Shown here: positions 26,958 to 36,518 of the stretch, piece after piece
Layout: the number at the start of each line of letters is the position of its first letter
How positions within the stretch are numbered: the first letter of the stretch is position 1
Assembly (NCBI RefSeq): GCF_902805925.1
Contig: NZ_CADCUP010000085.1
Location: 1 to 40,227 of the forward strand
Direction of reading: 5' to 3'
Length of the DNA: 40,227 nucleotides
DNA from: an uncultured Nocardioides sp.
Lineage (GTDB): Bacteria > Actinomycetota > Actinomycetes > Propionibacteriales > Nocardioidaceae
The notes under the pieces: generated by a model
Database searches by the model: none
Seen by the model: the letters and a program-made list of their open reading frames with translations, nothing else
What the model was told of the DNA's origin: nothing
Program-made: the position numbers and the translations under genes

Positions 26958-27737
26958 TCAGAGCGGGGTGACGTAGGCGCCCGAGATCCCGCCGTCGACG
27001 AGGAACGTGCTGGCGGTGATGAAGCTCGACTCGTCGGAGGCCAGGAACAGCACGGCGTCGGCCATCTCCTCGGGCTCGGCGAACCGGCCCATCGGCACGT
27101 GCACGAGGCGTCGCGCGGCGCGCTCGGCGTCGGAGGCGAACAGCTCCTTGAGCAACGGGGTGTTGACCGGGCCCGGGCACAGCGCGTTCACCCGGACGCC
27201 CCGGCGGGCGAACTGCACGCCCAGCTCCCGCGACATCGACAGCACGCCGCCCTTCGAGGCGGAGTAGGAGATCTGCGACGTCGCGGCACCCATCACCGCC
27301 ACGAACGACGCGGTGTTGACGATCGAGCCCGACCCCTGCTCGAGCATGTGGGTGAGGGCCGCCTTGCAGCACAGGTAGACGCTGGTCAGGTTGACCTCCT
27401 GCACGCGGCGCCACGCGTCGAGGTCGGTGTCCAGGATCGAGTCGTCCTCGGGGGGCGAGATACCGGCGTTGTTGAACGCGATGTCGACCGACCCGTAGGT
27501 GTCCTTCGCCGTCTGGAACAGGGCGTCGACCTGCTCCTTGGAGGTCACGTCGACCTGGACGTACGTCGCCACGTCGACGCCGCCGAGCCCGTCGGCGAGC
27601 GCCTTCCCGGCGGCCGCGTCGATGTCGCCGATGACGACCCGGGCCCCCTCCTCGACGAAGCGGTGGACCGTGGCCAGCCCGATGCCCGAGCAGCCGCCGG
27701 TCACGACGGCGACCTTGCCCTCGATGCGTCCTGACAT
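26958..27737 (-). CDS. SDR family oxidoreductase
   Basis: VVTGGCSGIGLATVHRF, NNAGISPPEDDSILDTD, YSASKGGVLSMSRELG, C-terminal FLVDGGISGAYV. Confidence 0.9.
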   Translation of the reverse strand: MSGRIEGKVAVVTGGCSGIGLATVHRFVEEGARVVIGDIDAAAGKALADGLGGVDVATYVQVDVTSKEQVDALFQTAKDTYGSVDIAFNNAGISPPEDDSILDTDLDAWRRVQEVNLTSVYLCCKAALTHMLEQGSGSIVNTASFVAVMGAATSQISYSASKGGVLSMSRELGVQFARRGVRVNALCPGPVNTPLLKELFASDAERAARRLVHVPMGRFAEPEEMADAVLFLASDESSFITASTFLVDGGISGAYVTPL

Positions 27738-27779
27738 GTGGTGTGACTTCCTTCCGTTGCTGCGCCGACTGCTCAGTGC

Positions 27780-29165
27780 TCAGTGCGCGATGAAGACGTT
27801 CTTCTCCTCGGTGAACGCGTGCGGCGCGTCGGGGCCGAGCTCGCGGCCCAGGCCCGACTGCTTGTAGCCGCCGAACGGCGTCCAGTAGCGCACCGAGGCG
27901 TGGGAGTTGACGCTCAGGTTGCCCGCCTCGACGGCGCGCGCGACCCGCAGCCCGCGGCCCAGGTCGCTGGTGAAGATCGACCCCGACAGGCCGTACTCGC
28001 TGTCGTTGGCCAGCTCGACGGCGTGCGCCTCGTCGTCGAAGGGCATGACCGCCACCACCGGGCCGAAGACCTCCTCGCGCCAGATCGGCGCCGAGGGGTC
28101 CTCGGTCAGCACGACCGAGGGCGGCACCCAGAACCCCGGGCCGCCGGGGTCGGTGCCGGTGAACGCCACCTCCACGTCGTCGAGGTAGCCGCGCACGACG
28201 TCACGCTGGCCCGAGGAGACGAGCGGGCCCATCTCGCTGGACTCCTCGGCCGGGTCGAGCACCTTCAGTGCGGCCACGGCGGGCTCCAGGCGGCCGAGGA
28301 ACTCGTCGTAGGCGCGGCGCTCGACCAGGATCCGCGAGCGGGCGCAGCAGTCCTGCCCGGCGTTGTCGAAGACGGCGTACGGCGCGCTGGTGGCCGCGGC
28401 GGCGACGTCGGCGTCGGCGAACACGATGTTGGCGCTCTTGCCGCCGAGCTCGAGGGTCACCTTCTTCACCTGCTCGGCGCAGCCGGCCATGATGCGCTTG
28501 CCCACCGCCGTGGAGCCGGTGAAGGCGATCTTGCGCACCAGCGGGTGGGTCACGAACCGCTCCCCGACGACCGACCCCTGGCCGGGGACGACGGTGAGGA
28601 CGTGCTCGGGGAGACCGGCCTCCAGCGCCAGCTCACCGAGGCGGATCGCGGTGAGCGGCGTCAGCTCCGCCGGCTTGAGGACCACCGTGTTGCCGGCGGC
28701 GAGCGCCGGGGCGAATCCCCAGGCCGCGATCGGCATGGGGAAGTTCCACGGCACGATGATGCCGACCACGCCGAGCGGCTCGTGGAAGGTCAGGTCGACC
28801 CCGCCGGGCACCGGGATCTGGCGGCCGAAGAGGCGCTCGGGGGTGGCGGAGTAGTAGTTGAGGCAGTCGCGCACGTTGCCCGCCTCCCAGCGCGCGTTCG
28901 CCCGCGTGTGGCCGGCGTTGGCGACCTCGAGGTCGGCGAGCTCCTCGACGTGGTCGTCCACGACCGCGGCGAAGCGCCGCAGCAGCCGCGCCCGCTCGCC
29001 GGGCGCCACGTCGCGCCAGGCGGGGAACGCGGCGGCCGCGCGCTCGATGGCCTCGTCGGTCTCCGCCACCGAGGCCAGGTGCACCTCGGTGACCGCCTGC
29101 GCCGTGGCCGGGTTGACGACGGTGAACGTCCGGTCAGTGGCCTGGCCACTGGTCTGGGTGGTCAT
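27780..29165 (-). CDS. Aldehyde dehydrogenase family protein
   Basis: VPWNFPMP, VTLELGGKSANIVF, FDNAGQDCCARSRILVE, C-terminal PFGGYKQSGLGRELG. Confidence 0.95.
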   Translation of the reverse strand: MTTQTSGQATDRTFTVVNPATAQAVTEVHLASVAETDEAIERAAAAFPAWRDVAPGERARLLRRFAAVVDDHVEELADLEVANAGHTRANARWEAGNVRDCLNYYSATPERLFGRQIPVPGGVDLTFHEPLGVVGIIVPWNFPMPIAAWGFAPALAAGNTVVLKPAELTPLTAIRLGELALEAGLPEHVLTVVPGQGSVVGERFVTHPLVRKIAFTGSTAVGKRIMAGCAEQVKKVTLELGGKSANIVFADADVAAAATSAPYAVFDNAGQDCCARSRILVERRAYDEFLGRLEPAVAALKVLDPAEESSEMGPLVSSGQRDVVRGYLDDVEVAFTGTDPGGPGFWVPPSVVLTEDPSAPIWREEVFGPVVAVMPFDDEAHAVELANDSEYGLSGSIFTSDLGRGLRVARAVEAGNLSVNSHASVRYWTPFGGYKQSGLGRELGPDAPHAFTEEKNVFIAH

Positions 29166-29170
29166 CGCGG

Positions 29171-30541
29171 TCACAGCCTCTCGAAGCCGCGGAACAGCTC
29201 CCAGTCGGTCACGGCCGCGCCGTACGCCGCCAGCTCGACGTCGGCCATGTTGGTGTAGTGGTCGACCACGGCGTCGCCGAGGGCGGCCCGCGCGACGGCG
29301 GAGCCGGCGAAGGCCTCGCGCGCCGCGTGCAGGGTCGTCGGGATCCGCGCGTGGTCGCCGCTGACGTAGGCGTTGCCGGCCAGCTCGGGCTCGAGCTCGA
29401 GCTCCTGCTCGATGCCGTGCAGGCCGCCCGCGAGCATCGCGGCCAGCGCCAGGTAGGGGTTGACGTCGGCGCCCGGCACGCGGTTCTCCATCCGCGCCCC
29501 GGCGCCGTGGCCCACCAGGCGCACGGCGCAGGTCCGGTTGTCGAGCCCCCACGCGATGGTGGTCGGGGCGAACGACCCGGCGGCGAAGCGCTTGTAGGAG
29601 TTGATGTTCGGCGCGTAGAGCAGCGTGAAGTCGGCCATGGTCGCCAGCAGGCCGGCGACGAACCGGTCGTAGAGCGGAGTTCGCTCGCCGGAGTCGGCGT
29701 CCCAGAAGACGACCTCGCCGTCGGTCCCGCGCAGCGAGAGGTGGATGTGGCAGGAGCTGCCCTCCTGCTGGTTGTACTTGGCCATGAAGGTCAGGGACTT
29801 CCCCTGCTGCGCCGCGATCTCCTTGGCGGCGTTCTTGTAGACGCTGTGGTTGTCGGCGGTGGCCATCGACTCGGCGTAGAGGAAGCCGATCTCGTGCTGC
29901 CCGAAGTTGCACTCGCCCTTGGCGCTCTCGACGTCCATGCCCGCGGCGTACATGTGGTTGCGGATCGCGCGCAGCAGCGGCTCCGCCCGCGTCGTGCCGA
30001 GGATGGAGTAGTCGATGTTGTACTGGTTGACCGGCTCGAGCTCTCGGTAGCGCGCGCGGTGCGCGTCCTCGAACGAGGTGTTGAAGGCGATGAACTCCAG
30101 CTCGGTGCCGGCCAGGGCGGTCCAGCCCTGCTCGGCCACCCGGTCGAGCTGCGTGCGGAGCACCGTGCGTGGCGACTGGACGACCGGTGCGTGGTCGAGC
30201 CACACGAGGTCGCACTGCACCATCGCCGTCGCCGGGAGGTGGGGGAGCAGGCGGAGGGTGTCCCAGTCGGGGGCGAACTCCATGTCGCCGTAGCCGCGCT
30301 GCCATGACGAGATCTCGTAGCCCTCGACGGTGTTCATGTCGACGTCGACGGCCAGCAGGTAGTTGCAGCCCTCGGTGCCGGCCTCCAGCGCGACGTCGAG
30401 GAAGTAGCGCCCGTGCAGGCGCTTGCCCTGGAGGCGGCCCTGCATGTCGGTGAAGGCCATCACGACGGTGTCGACCTCGTCGGACTCGATGAGCGCACGG
30501 AGCCGGTCGAGGGTGAGGTAGCGCTCGTTGGGGACGGTCAT
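29171..30541 (-). CDS. Glutamine synthetase family protein (gamma-glutamyl-amine/amino-alcohol ligase candidate; GlnA3/GlnA4/PuuA-like)
   Basis: VMAFTDMQGRLQGKRLHG, GTELEFIAFN, GECNFGQHEIGF, KYNQQEGSSCHIHLSL, ENRVPGADVNPYLALAAMLAGG. Confidence 0.92.
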   Translation of the reverse strand: MTVPNERYLTLDRLRALIESDEVDTVVMAFTDMQGRLQGKRLHGRYFLDVALEAGTEGCNYLLAVDVDMNTVEGYEISSWQRGYGDMEFAPDWDTLRLLPHLPATAMVQCDLVWLDHAPVVQSPRTVLRTQLDRVAEQGWTALAGTELEFIAFNTSFEDAHRARYRELEPVNQYNIDYSILGTTRAEPLLRAIRNHMYAAGMDVESAKGECNFGQHEIGFLYAESMATADNHSVYKNAAKEIAAQQGKSLTFMAKYNQQEGSSCHIHLSLRGTDGEVVFWDADSGERTPLYDRFVAGLLATMADFTLLYAPNINSYKRFAAGSFAPTTIAWGLDNRTCAVRLVGHGAGARMENRVPGADVNPYLALAAMLAGGLHGIEQELELEPELAGNAYVSGDHARIPTTLHAAREAFAGSAVARAALGDAVVDHYTNMADVELAAYGAAVTDWELFRGFERL

Positions 30542-30566
30542 GGTGTCCTTCCGGATCGGGTCGGGG

Positions 30567-31301
30567 TCATCCGAGCAGGCCCCGCAGCAGGGCCGCGGTG
30601 TCGTCGCAGTGCTCCTCCATCACGCGCCGGGCCCGGTCGGGGCGGCCCCGGACGATCGCGGTCGTGAGGTGGTGGTGCTGGCGGTGGGAGTGGCCGATGT
30701 TGGCCTCCAGCACCGGGATCGCGGCCAGCATCTCGTGCAGCGACGACTGCACCGAGGTCACCGCCTCGATGGTCCGGTCCGAGCCGCTCAGCGCGGCGAC
30801 GGTCAGGTGGAACCGGGAGTCGGCCTGGCGGTGGTCGGCGGGCCGGGAGGCCGAGGCCACCGTGGCCGCCGCCTCCGCGAGCTGGGTGACCTGGTCGTCC
30901 CCCAGCCGCGCCGAGGCGGCGAGCCAGGCTGCGCCGGGCTCGACGAGGCGCCGGAACTCCAGGGCGTCGAGCCAGTCGTGACGCTGCACGGCGGTGATCC
31001 GCGCGGCACGCCGGGCGTAGGGGCTGCGCGGCTGGTGGGTCACCACGGTCCCCCCGCCGCGACCCCGGGTGGTCTCCACGAGCCCCGCCTGGCGCAGCGC
31101 GGCCATCGCCTCCCGCAGGGTCGCCCGGCTCACGGCGAGGCGCTCGGCCAGCTCGCGCTCCGGCGGCAGGACGGAGCCGAGCGGGTAGACGCCGAGCCTG
31201 ATGGCGCGGGCCAGCTGCTCCACGCACGCCTCGAAGGCGTGGTGCCCGCGCACCGGCCGGAGGACGACCTCCGGCAGCCGGTGTGCGGAGGACGCCGTCA
31301 T
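30567..31301 (-). CDS. FadR/GntR family transcriptional regulator (FCD domain)
   Basis: wHTH LPPERELAERLAVSRATLREAMAALRQAGLVETTRGRGGGTVV; FCD region EFRRLVEPGAAWLAA. Start at 31301 (alternative 31310). Confidence 0.92.
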   Translation of the reverse strand: MTASSAHRLPEVVLRPVRGHHAFEACVEQLARAIRLGVYPLGSVLPPERELAERLAVSRATLREAMAALRQAGLVETTRGRGGGTVVTHQPRSPYARRAARITAVQRHDWLDALEFRRLVEPGAAWLAASARLGDDQVTQLAEAAATVASASRPADHRQADSRFHLTVAALSGSDRTIEAVTSVQSSLHEMLAAIPVLEANIGHSHRQHHHLTTAIVRGRPDRARRVMEEHCDDTAALLRGLLG

Positions 31302-31345
31302 GCCGGTCATCCTTCGCGGCGGCCGGGGCCGGTGTCAATCGCTCA

Positions 31346-31360
31346 ATGGTCTGAGTTCAT
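31346..31360. promoter_or_regulatory. Candidate operator of the divergent GntR regulator
   Basis: Dyad ATGgtCTgAGttCAT in the 31302-31447 divergent intergenic region, next to a minus-strand TTGACA (31333-31338) and a T7 tract. Confidence 0.4.
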
Positions 31361-31447
31361 ACCTTTTTTTCGCCGGTGTATTTACGGCCGTCGCGAGCGG
31401 GTCTAGCCTCCGAACCAGTCGGCTCCGCCCTCCCGAGAAGGTGTCCC

Positions 31448-33070
31448 ATGCCCGAAGCGAACGAATCCGCCCACGAGCGGCACGACTCCCCACAGCTCAC
31501 CGACGACGAGCAGCACCTGGCCCGGCTCGGCTACAAGCAGGAGCTCAACCGCACGTGGTCGGGGTTCTCCAACTTCGCCATCTCGTTCTCGATCATCTCC
31601 ATCCTCGCCGGCTGCTTCACGACCTTCGGCCAGGGGTTCAACAACGGCGGCCCCGTCGCGATCTCCTGGGGATGGCCGATCATCGCCGGCTTCATCCTGA
31701 TCATCGGCTTCACCATGAGCGAGCTCGTCTCGGCGTACCCCACCTCGGGAGGCATCTACTGGTGGGCGGCCAAGCTCGGGGGCCCGGCCGCCGGGTTCTT
31801 CACGGGCTGGCTGAACCTCATCGGGCTCGTCGCGGTGACCGCCTCGGTGGCCTACGGCTGCGCGACGTTCATCGACCTGACCATCAGCACGTGGTCTGAG
31901 GGCTTCGCCGCCGACTACTCGCTGACCCGGGTGTTCCTGATCTTCCTCGTGGTGCTCGCCCTGGCCTCGTTGCTCAACATCTTCAGCGGCCACCTGATGG
32001 CGATCATCAACAACGTGTCGGTCTGGTGGCACGTGGTCGGCGCGCTGGTCATCGTGCTGATCCTGGTGTTCGTCCCCGACTACCACCAGAGCTTCGGCTA
32101 CGTCTTCACCGAGCGCTTCAACAACTCCGGCTACAGCGACGGCTCCACCTCGACGGCGACGTACTGGCTGCTGGTGGTGCCCTTCGGCCTGCTGCTCACG
32201 CAATACACGATCACCGGCTTCGACGCCTCCGCGCACCTCTCGGAGGAGACCTCGGCCGCCTCCTCGGCCGCGGCCAAGGGCATCTGGCAGTCGATCTTCT
32301 ACTCCGCGATCGGCGGCTGGATCCTCCTCCTGGCCTTCCTCTTCGCCGTGCCGAACGGCCCCGACGGCCTCCCCGACAACGCCGGGGTGGGCGGTGGCGG
32401 CGTCGCCTACATCTTCACCTCCGCGCTGGGCGCCGGCCTGGCGGGCCTGGTGCTGTTCATCTCCGCGGCGGGGCAGTTCTTCTGCACGACCGCGTGCATG
32501 ACCAGCGCATCGCGGATGACCTTCGCCTTCAGCCGCGACGGCGCCATCCCCGGCTCCCGCCTGTGGTCGAGGCTCTCCGGCGCCCGCGTGCCGGCCAACG
32601 CGGTGATGCTGGTCGCCGTGGTGTCGGCGCTGATCACGCTGCCGGCACTGATCGAGGTCAACATCGGCACCGAGGCCGAGCCGCTCATCGTGCCCACCGC
32701 CTTCTACGCGGTGGTCTCGGTCGCGGTGATCGGCCTCTACCTGGCCTTCCTCATCCCCATCTGGCTGCGCTGGAGGATCGGCGACCGCTTCGAGGTGGGC
32801 GCGTGGAACAACGGCCGGAAGTACAAGTGGATGAACCTCGTGGCGGTGGTCGAGATCGCGATCATCTCCGTCTACTTCGTGCTGCCGTTCGTGCCGCAGG
32901 GCAACCCGTTCAACGACGACTTCTCGCCGAAGTTCGTCAACTACGCCCCGGTGCTCACCCTGGGTGCGCTGCTCCTGCTGACGATCTGGTGGCAGGCGTC
33001 GGCCAAGAACTGGTTCACCGGGCCCAAGAGCACGATCGACCAAGCGGTCGTCGACGTCTTCGACGGCTGA
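31448..33070 (+). CDS. APC family amino acid/amine permease
   Basis: Polytopic; LGYKQELNRTWSGFSNFAISFSIISILAGCFTTFGQGFNNGGPVAISWGW...SAYPTSGGIYWWAAKLGG. Confidence 0.93.
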   Translation: MPEANESAHERHDSPQLTDDEQHLARLGYKQELNRTWSGFSNFAISFSIISILAGCFTTFGQGFNNGGPVAISWGWPIIAGFILIIGFTMSELVSAYPTSGGIYWWAAKLGGPAAGFFTGWLNLIGLVAVTASVAYGCATFIDLTISTWSEGFAADYSLTRVFLIFLVVLALASLLNIFSGHLMAIINNVSVWWHVVGALVIVLILVFVPDYHQSFGYVFTERFNNSGYSDGSTSTATYWLLVVPFGLLLTQYTITGFDASAHLSEETSAASSAAAKGIWQSIFYSAIGGWILLLAFLFAVPNGPDGLPDNAGVGGGGVAYIFTSALGAGLAGLVLFISAAGQFFCTTACMTSASRMTFAFSRDGAIPGSRLWSRLSGARVPANAVMLVAVVSALITLPALIEVNIGTEAEPLIVPTAFYAVVSVAVIGLYLAFLIPIWLRWRIGDRFEVGAWNNGRKYKWMNLVAVVEIAIISVYFVLPFVPQGNPFNDDFSPKFVNYAPVLTLGALLLLTIWWQASAKNWFTGPKSTIDQAVVDVFDG

Positions 33071-33080
33071 CACACCGACG

Positions 33081-33989
33081 GTGCCCGAGGACGAGAGCCC
33101 CGACCGGCTCCTCGACCAGGTGCCCCGGCTCGCGAGCCGGGTCCTGGTCGAGGAGCTGCCGGGCGGGCTGACCAACCGCAACTACCGCGTGGACACCCCC
33201 GACGCGTCGTACGTCGTCCGGGTGAGCGGCAGCGACGCCGCGCTCCTCGGCATCGACCGGGAGGCGGAGTGCCTGAACTCGCGGGCGGCCGCGGCCGCCG
33301 GCGTGGGCGCCGAGGTGTTCGACTTCCGTCCCGACCTCGGCGTGCTGGTCATCGGCTACCTGCCCGGCCGGACGCTGGTCGACGAGTCGTTCGAGGACCC
33401 CGCCGTCCTGCGACGCGCCGCCGACGCGGTGCGCCGGCTGCACGCCGGCCCGGCCTTCACCGGTGAGTTCGACATGCTCGCCCGCCAGGCGGCGTACCGG
33501 GAGACCGTGCGCACCCACGGCTTCGCGCTGCCGCCGGACTACGACGACCACGCCGACGCGTGGACCGCGGTGCACCGCGTCCTGGCCCTGCGCCCCCGGG
33601 TGCTCGTGCCGTGCAACAACGACCTGCTGGCGGGCAACTTCATCGACGACGGCCGGCAGGTGCGGCTGATCGACTACGAGTACTCCGGCGCCAACGACGC
33701 GGCGTTCGAGCTGGGCAACACCGCCACGGAGTGCGGCTTCCCGCCCGAGCGCACCGAGGCCTGGACCGAGGCCTACTACGGTGCGCCGACCCGCGGCGAG
33801 CTGGCGCGGGTGCGGCTCGGGTCGCTGCGCAGCGAGTACGGCTGGTCGCTGTGGGGCTTCATCCAGGCGGCCACCAGCCCGCTGGACTTCGACTTCGCCG
33901 GGTGGGGCCGGCACCGCTACGAGAAGGCCGTCGCGACCTTCCGCGGGCCCCACCTCGAGCGCCTGCTGGTGGAGGCGGCCGATGACTGA
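33081..33989 (+). CDS. Choline/ethanolamine kinase-like phosphotransferase
   Basis: GGLTNRNYRV, LVPCNNDLLAGNFIDDGRQVRLIDYEYSGANDAAFELGNTATEC. Confidence 0.82.
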   Translation: MPEDESPDRLLDQVPRLASRVLVEELPGGLTNRNYRVDTPDASYVVRVSGSDAALLGIDREAECLNSRAAAAAGVGAEVFDFRPDLGVLVIGYLPGRTLVDESFEDPAVLRRAADAVRRLHAGPAFTGEFDMLARQAAYRETVRTHGFALPPDYDDHADAWTAVHRVLALRPRVLVPCNNDLLAGNFIDDGRQVRLIDYEYSGANDAAFELGNTATECGFPPERTEAWTEAYYGAPTRGELARVRLGSLRSEYGWSLWGFIQAATSPLDFDFAGWGRHRYEKAVATFRGPHLERLLVEAADD

Positions 33990-36450
33990 GGCGCTGCCCG
34001 AGCGGGCGCGGGTGGTCGTCGTCGGCGGGGGAGTCGTCGGCTGCTCCACGGCCTACCACCTGGTGCAGGCGGGCTGGACCGACGTGCTCGTGCTCGAGCA
34101 GGGCCACCTCTCGGGCGGGACGACCTGGCACGCCGCCGGCCTCGTGGGGCCGCTGCGCGCCACCGAGGGCGGCACCCGGCTGGTGCAGTACTCCGCCGAG
34201 CTCTACGACCGGCTCGAGACCGAGACCGGCCTGGCCACCGGCTACCGCAACGTCGGGGGCGTGATCGTGGCCCGCACCGAGGACCGGATGGTGGCCCTGC
34301 GGCGGACCGCGGCCAACGCCGCGGCCTACGACCTCGAGTGCCGGATGCTCACCCCCGACGAGGCGGGCGAGCTGTGGCCGCCGATGCGCACCGACGACCT
34401 GCTGGGCGCGATCTGGCTCCCCGGGGACGGCAAGGTCAACCCCACCGACCTCACCCAGTCGCTCGCGCGGGGTGCCCGGAAGGGTGGGGCCAAGATCGTC
34501 GAGGGCGTGCGTGTCACCGGGCTCGCCACCACGGCCGGACCGGCCGGTCCGCGGGTGACCGGGGTCCGGACCGACCGGGGCGACGTGGAGGCCGAGGTGG
34601 TCGTCAACTGCGCCGGCCAGTGGGCGACCGCGGTCGCCGCGCTCGCCGGCCTGCCGCTGACGGTGCCGCTGCACAGCGCCGAGCACTTCTACGTCGTCAC
34701 CGAGCCGGTCCCCGGCGTGCACCCCGACCTGCCGATCATGCGCGACCCGGACGGCTGGACGTACTTCAAGGAGGAGGTCGGCGGGCTGGTCGTGGGCGGC
34801 TTCGAGCCCGACGCGAAGCCGTGGGTCCCGCCCGACGCCATCCCGCACCCCTTCGAGTTCCAGCTGCTGGAGGAGGACTGGGAGCACTTCTCGGTGCTGA
34901 TGGACCAGGCGCTGGTGCGGGTGCCCGCGCTGGAGGAGACCGGGATCCGCAAGTTCTACAACGGGCCGGAGAGCTTCACGCCCGACAACCAGTTCCTGCT
35001 CGGTGAGGTGCCCGGCCTGCGCGGGTTCTTCGTCGGGGCGGGCTTCAACTCGGTGGGCATCGCCTCCGCGGGCGGGGCCGGGCGCGCCCTGGCCGAGTGG
35101 ATCGTGGCCGGTGAGCCCACCAGCGACCTCGTCGGCGTCGACGTACGCCGCTTCGGGGCGTACGCCGCCGACACCGGCTGGCTGCGCGAGCGCGTCGCCG
35201 AGACGCTCGGGCTGCACTACGCGATCCCGTGGCCGTTGCGGGAGGCGTCGACCGGACGGGGGATCCGCACGTCGCCGGTGCACGACCGGCTCGCCGCGGC
35301 CGGCGCGGTGTTCGGCTCGCGGATGGGCTGGGAGCGGCCGCTGTACCTCGCCCCCACGACGGAGGACGCCGCCGCGGCGGAGGAGCACCACACGTGGGGC
35401 CGGCCGGCGTGGCATCCGTGGTCCTCGGCGGAGCAGCGGGCCACCCGCAGCGCGGTCGCGCTCTTCGACCAGACCTCCTTCTCCAAGTACCTCGTCCGGG
35501 GCCCCGGGGCGCTGGAGGGCCTGCAATGGGTCTGCGCCGGTGACGTCGACGTCGCGCCCGGCCGCTGCGTCTACACGCCGCTGCTGAACCGGCGGGCCAC
35601 CTACGAGGCCGACCTCACCGTCACCCGGGTGGCGAGCGAGGAGTTCTGGGTCGTCAGCAGCTCGGCGACCACCGTGCGCGACCTCGACTGGTTCGGCCGC
35701 CACCTGCACGAGCGGGTGGGAGGCTCGGCAAGGATCGAGGACCGCACCGACGACGTGTCGGTGCTGGGCGTGATGGGGCCGCGCTCCCGCGACCTGCTGT
35801 CCGGTCTCGTCGACGCCGACCTGTCGGAGGAGGCGTTCGGGTTCGCCACCAGCCGCGAGCTGACGGTGGCGGGTGCCCGGGTGCGGGCGACCCGGATGAC
35901 CTACGTCGGCGAGCTGGGCTGGGAGCTGGCGGTCCCGTGGCAGGACACCGCCTACGTCTACGACGCGCTGGTCACCGCCGGCCGGGCGCTCGGCCTCACC
36001 GAGGCCGGCTACCACGCCATCGAGTCGCTGCGCCTGGAGAAGGGCTACCGCGCGTTCGGGCGTGAGCTCACCCCCGACGTCACGCCCGTCGAGGCCGGGC
36101 TGGTCTTCGCGACCGCGCTCGGCGCCGACAAGGACTTCCTGGGTCGTGCGGCCCTCGCCGACCACCGGTCGGCTCTCGCCGCCGGTGGTGCGCGCCGTCG
36201 TCTCGTCTCCTTCGTGCTCGACGACCCGGGGGCCGTCCTGTGGGGCGGTGAGCTGGTCCTGCGTCACGGCGAGCCGGTCGGGCAGGTCACCAGCGCGGCC
36301 TGGGGCGAGACCGTCGGCAGCACGGTCGGCCTGGCCTATCTGCGCCACGACGGACCCGTCCGGCAGGAGTGGCTGGACGCGGGTGGTCTAGAGGTCGACG
36401 TCGCCGGGGAGCGCCACCGCGTGACCTGCACGCTCCGCGCGCCGCTCTGA
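33982..36450 (+). CDS. FAD-dependent oxidoreductase with C-terminal GcvT-like domain (dimethylglycine/sarcosine dehydrogenase-like)
   Basis: VVVVGGGVVGCSTAYHLV; SGGTTWHAAGLVG (His of covalent-FAD type); GcvT region TRMTYVGELGWELAVPW, YHAIESLRLEKGYRAFGRELTPDVTPVEAGL. Confidence 0.92.
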   Translation: MTEALPERARVVVVGGGVVGCSTAYHLVQAGWTDVLVLEQGHLSGGTTWHAAGLVGPLRATEGGTRLVQYSAELYDRLETETGLATGYRNVGGVIVARTEDRMVALRRTAANAAAYDLECRMLTPDEAGELWPPMRTDDLLGAIWLPGDGKVNPTDLTQSLARGARKGGAKIVEGVRVTGLATTAGPAGPRVTGVRTDRGDVEAEVVVNCAGQWATAVAALAGLPLTVPLHSAEHFYVVTEPVPGVHPDLPIMRDPDGWTYFKEEVGGLVVGGFEPDAKPWVPPDAIPHPFEFQLLEEDWEHFSVLMDQALVRVPALEETGIRKFYNGPESFTPDNQFLLGEVPGLRGFFVGAGFNSVGIASAGGAGRALAEWIVAGEPTSDLVGVDVRRFGAYAADTGWLRERVAETLGLHYAIPWPLREASTGRGIRTSPVHDRLAAAGAVFGSRMGWERPLYLAPTTEDAAAAEEHHTWGRPAWHPWSSAEQRATRSAVALFDQTSFSKYLVRGPGALEGLQWVCAGDVDVAPGRCVYTPLLNRRATYEADLTVTRVASEEFWVVSSSATTVRDLDWFGRHLHERVGGSARIEDRTDDVSVLGVMGPRSRDLLSGLVDADLSEEAFGFATSRELTVAGARVRATRMTYVGELGWELAVPWQDTAYVYDALVTAGRALGLTEAGYHAIESLRLEKGYRAFGRELTPDVTPVEAGLVFATALGADKDFLGRAALADHRSALAAGGARRRLVSFVLDDPGAVLWGGELVLRHGEPVGQVTSAAWGETVGSTVGLAYLRHDGPVRQEWLDAGGLEVDVAGERHRVTCTLRAPL

Positions 36451-36518
36451 GGAACCGCTCTCCACAAGGCTCGTCCTTTGGGGTCGGCCGGCGCGGCCCG
36501 GCCGCCTAGGCTCCTCCC

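Noticed and set aside
27765-27780. Tandem CTCAGTG CTCAGTG repeat before the ALDH stop
   Set aside because: Two 7-mers only; too short to support a CRISPR or iteron interpretation.
27780-30305. Single 841-aa ORF upstream of ALDH
   Set aside because: Only the part from 29165 is ALDH; the upstream portion is out of frame over the GS-like gene and is Arg/Pro-rich noise.
33859-36348. 829-aa minus-strand ORF
   Set aside because: Fully antisense to the DMGDH-like gene; low-complexity composition with no recognisable motif.
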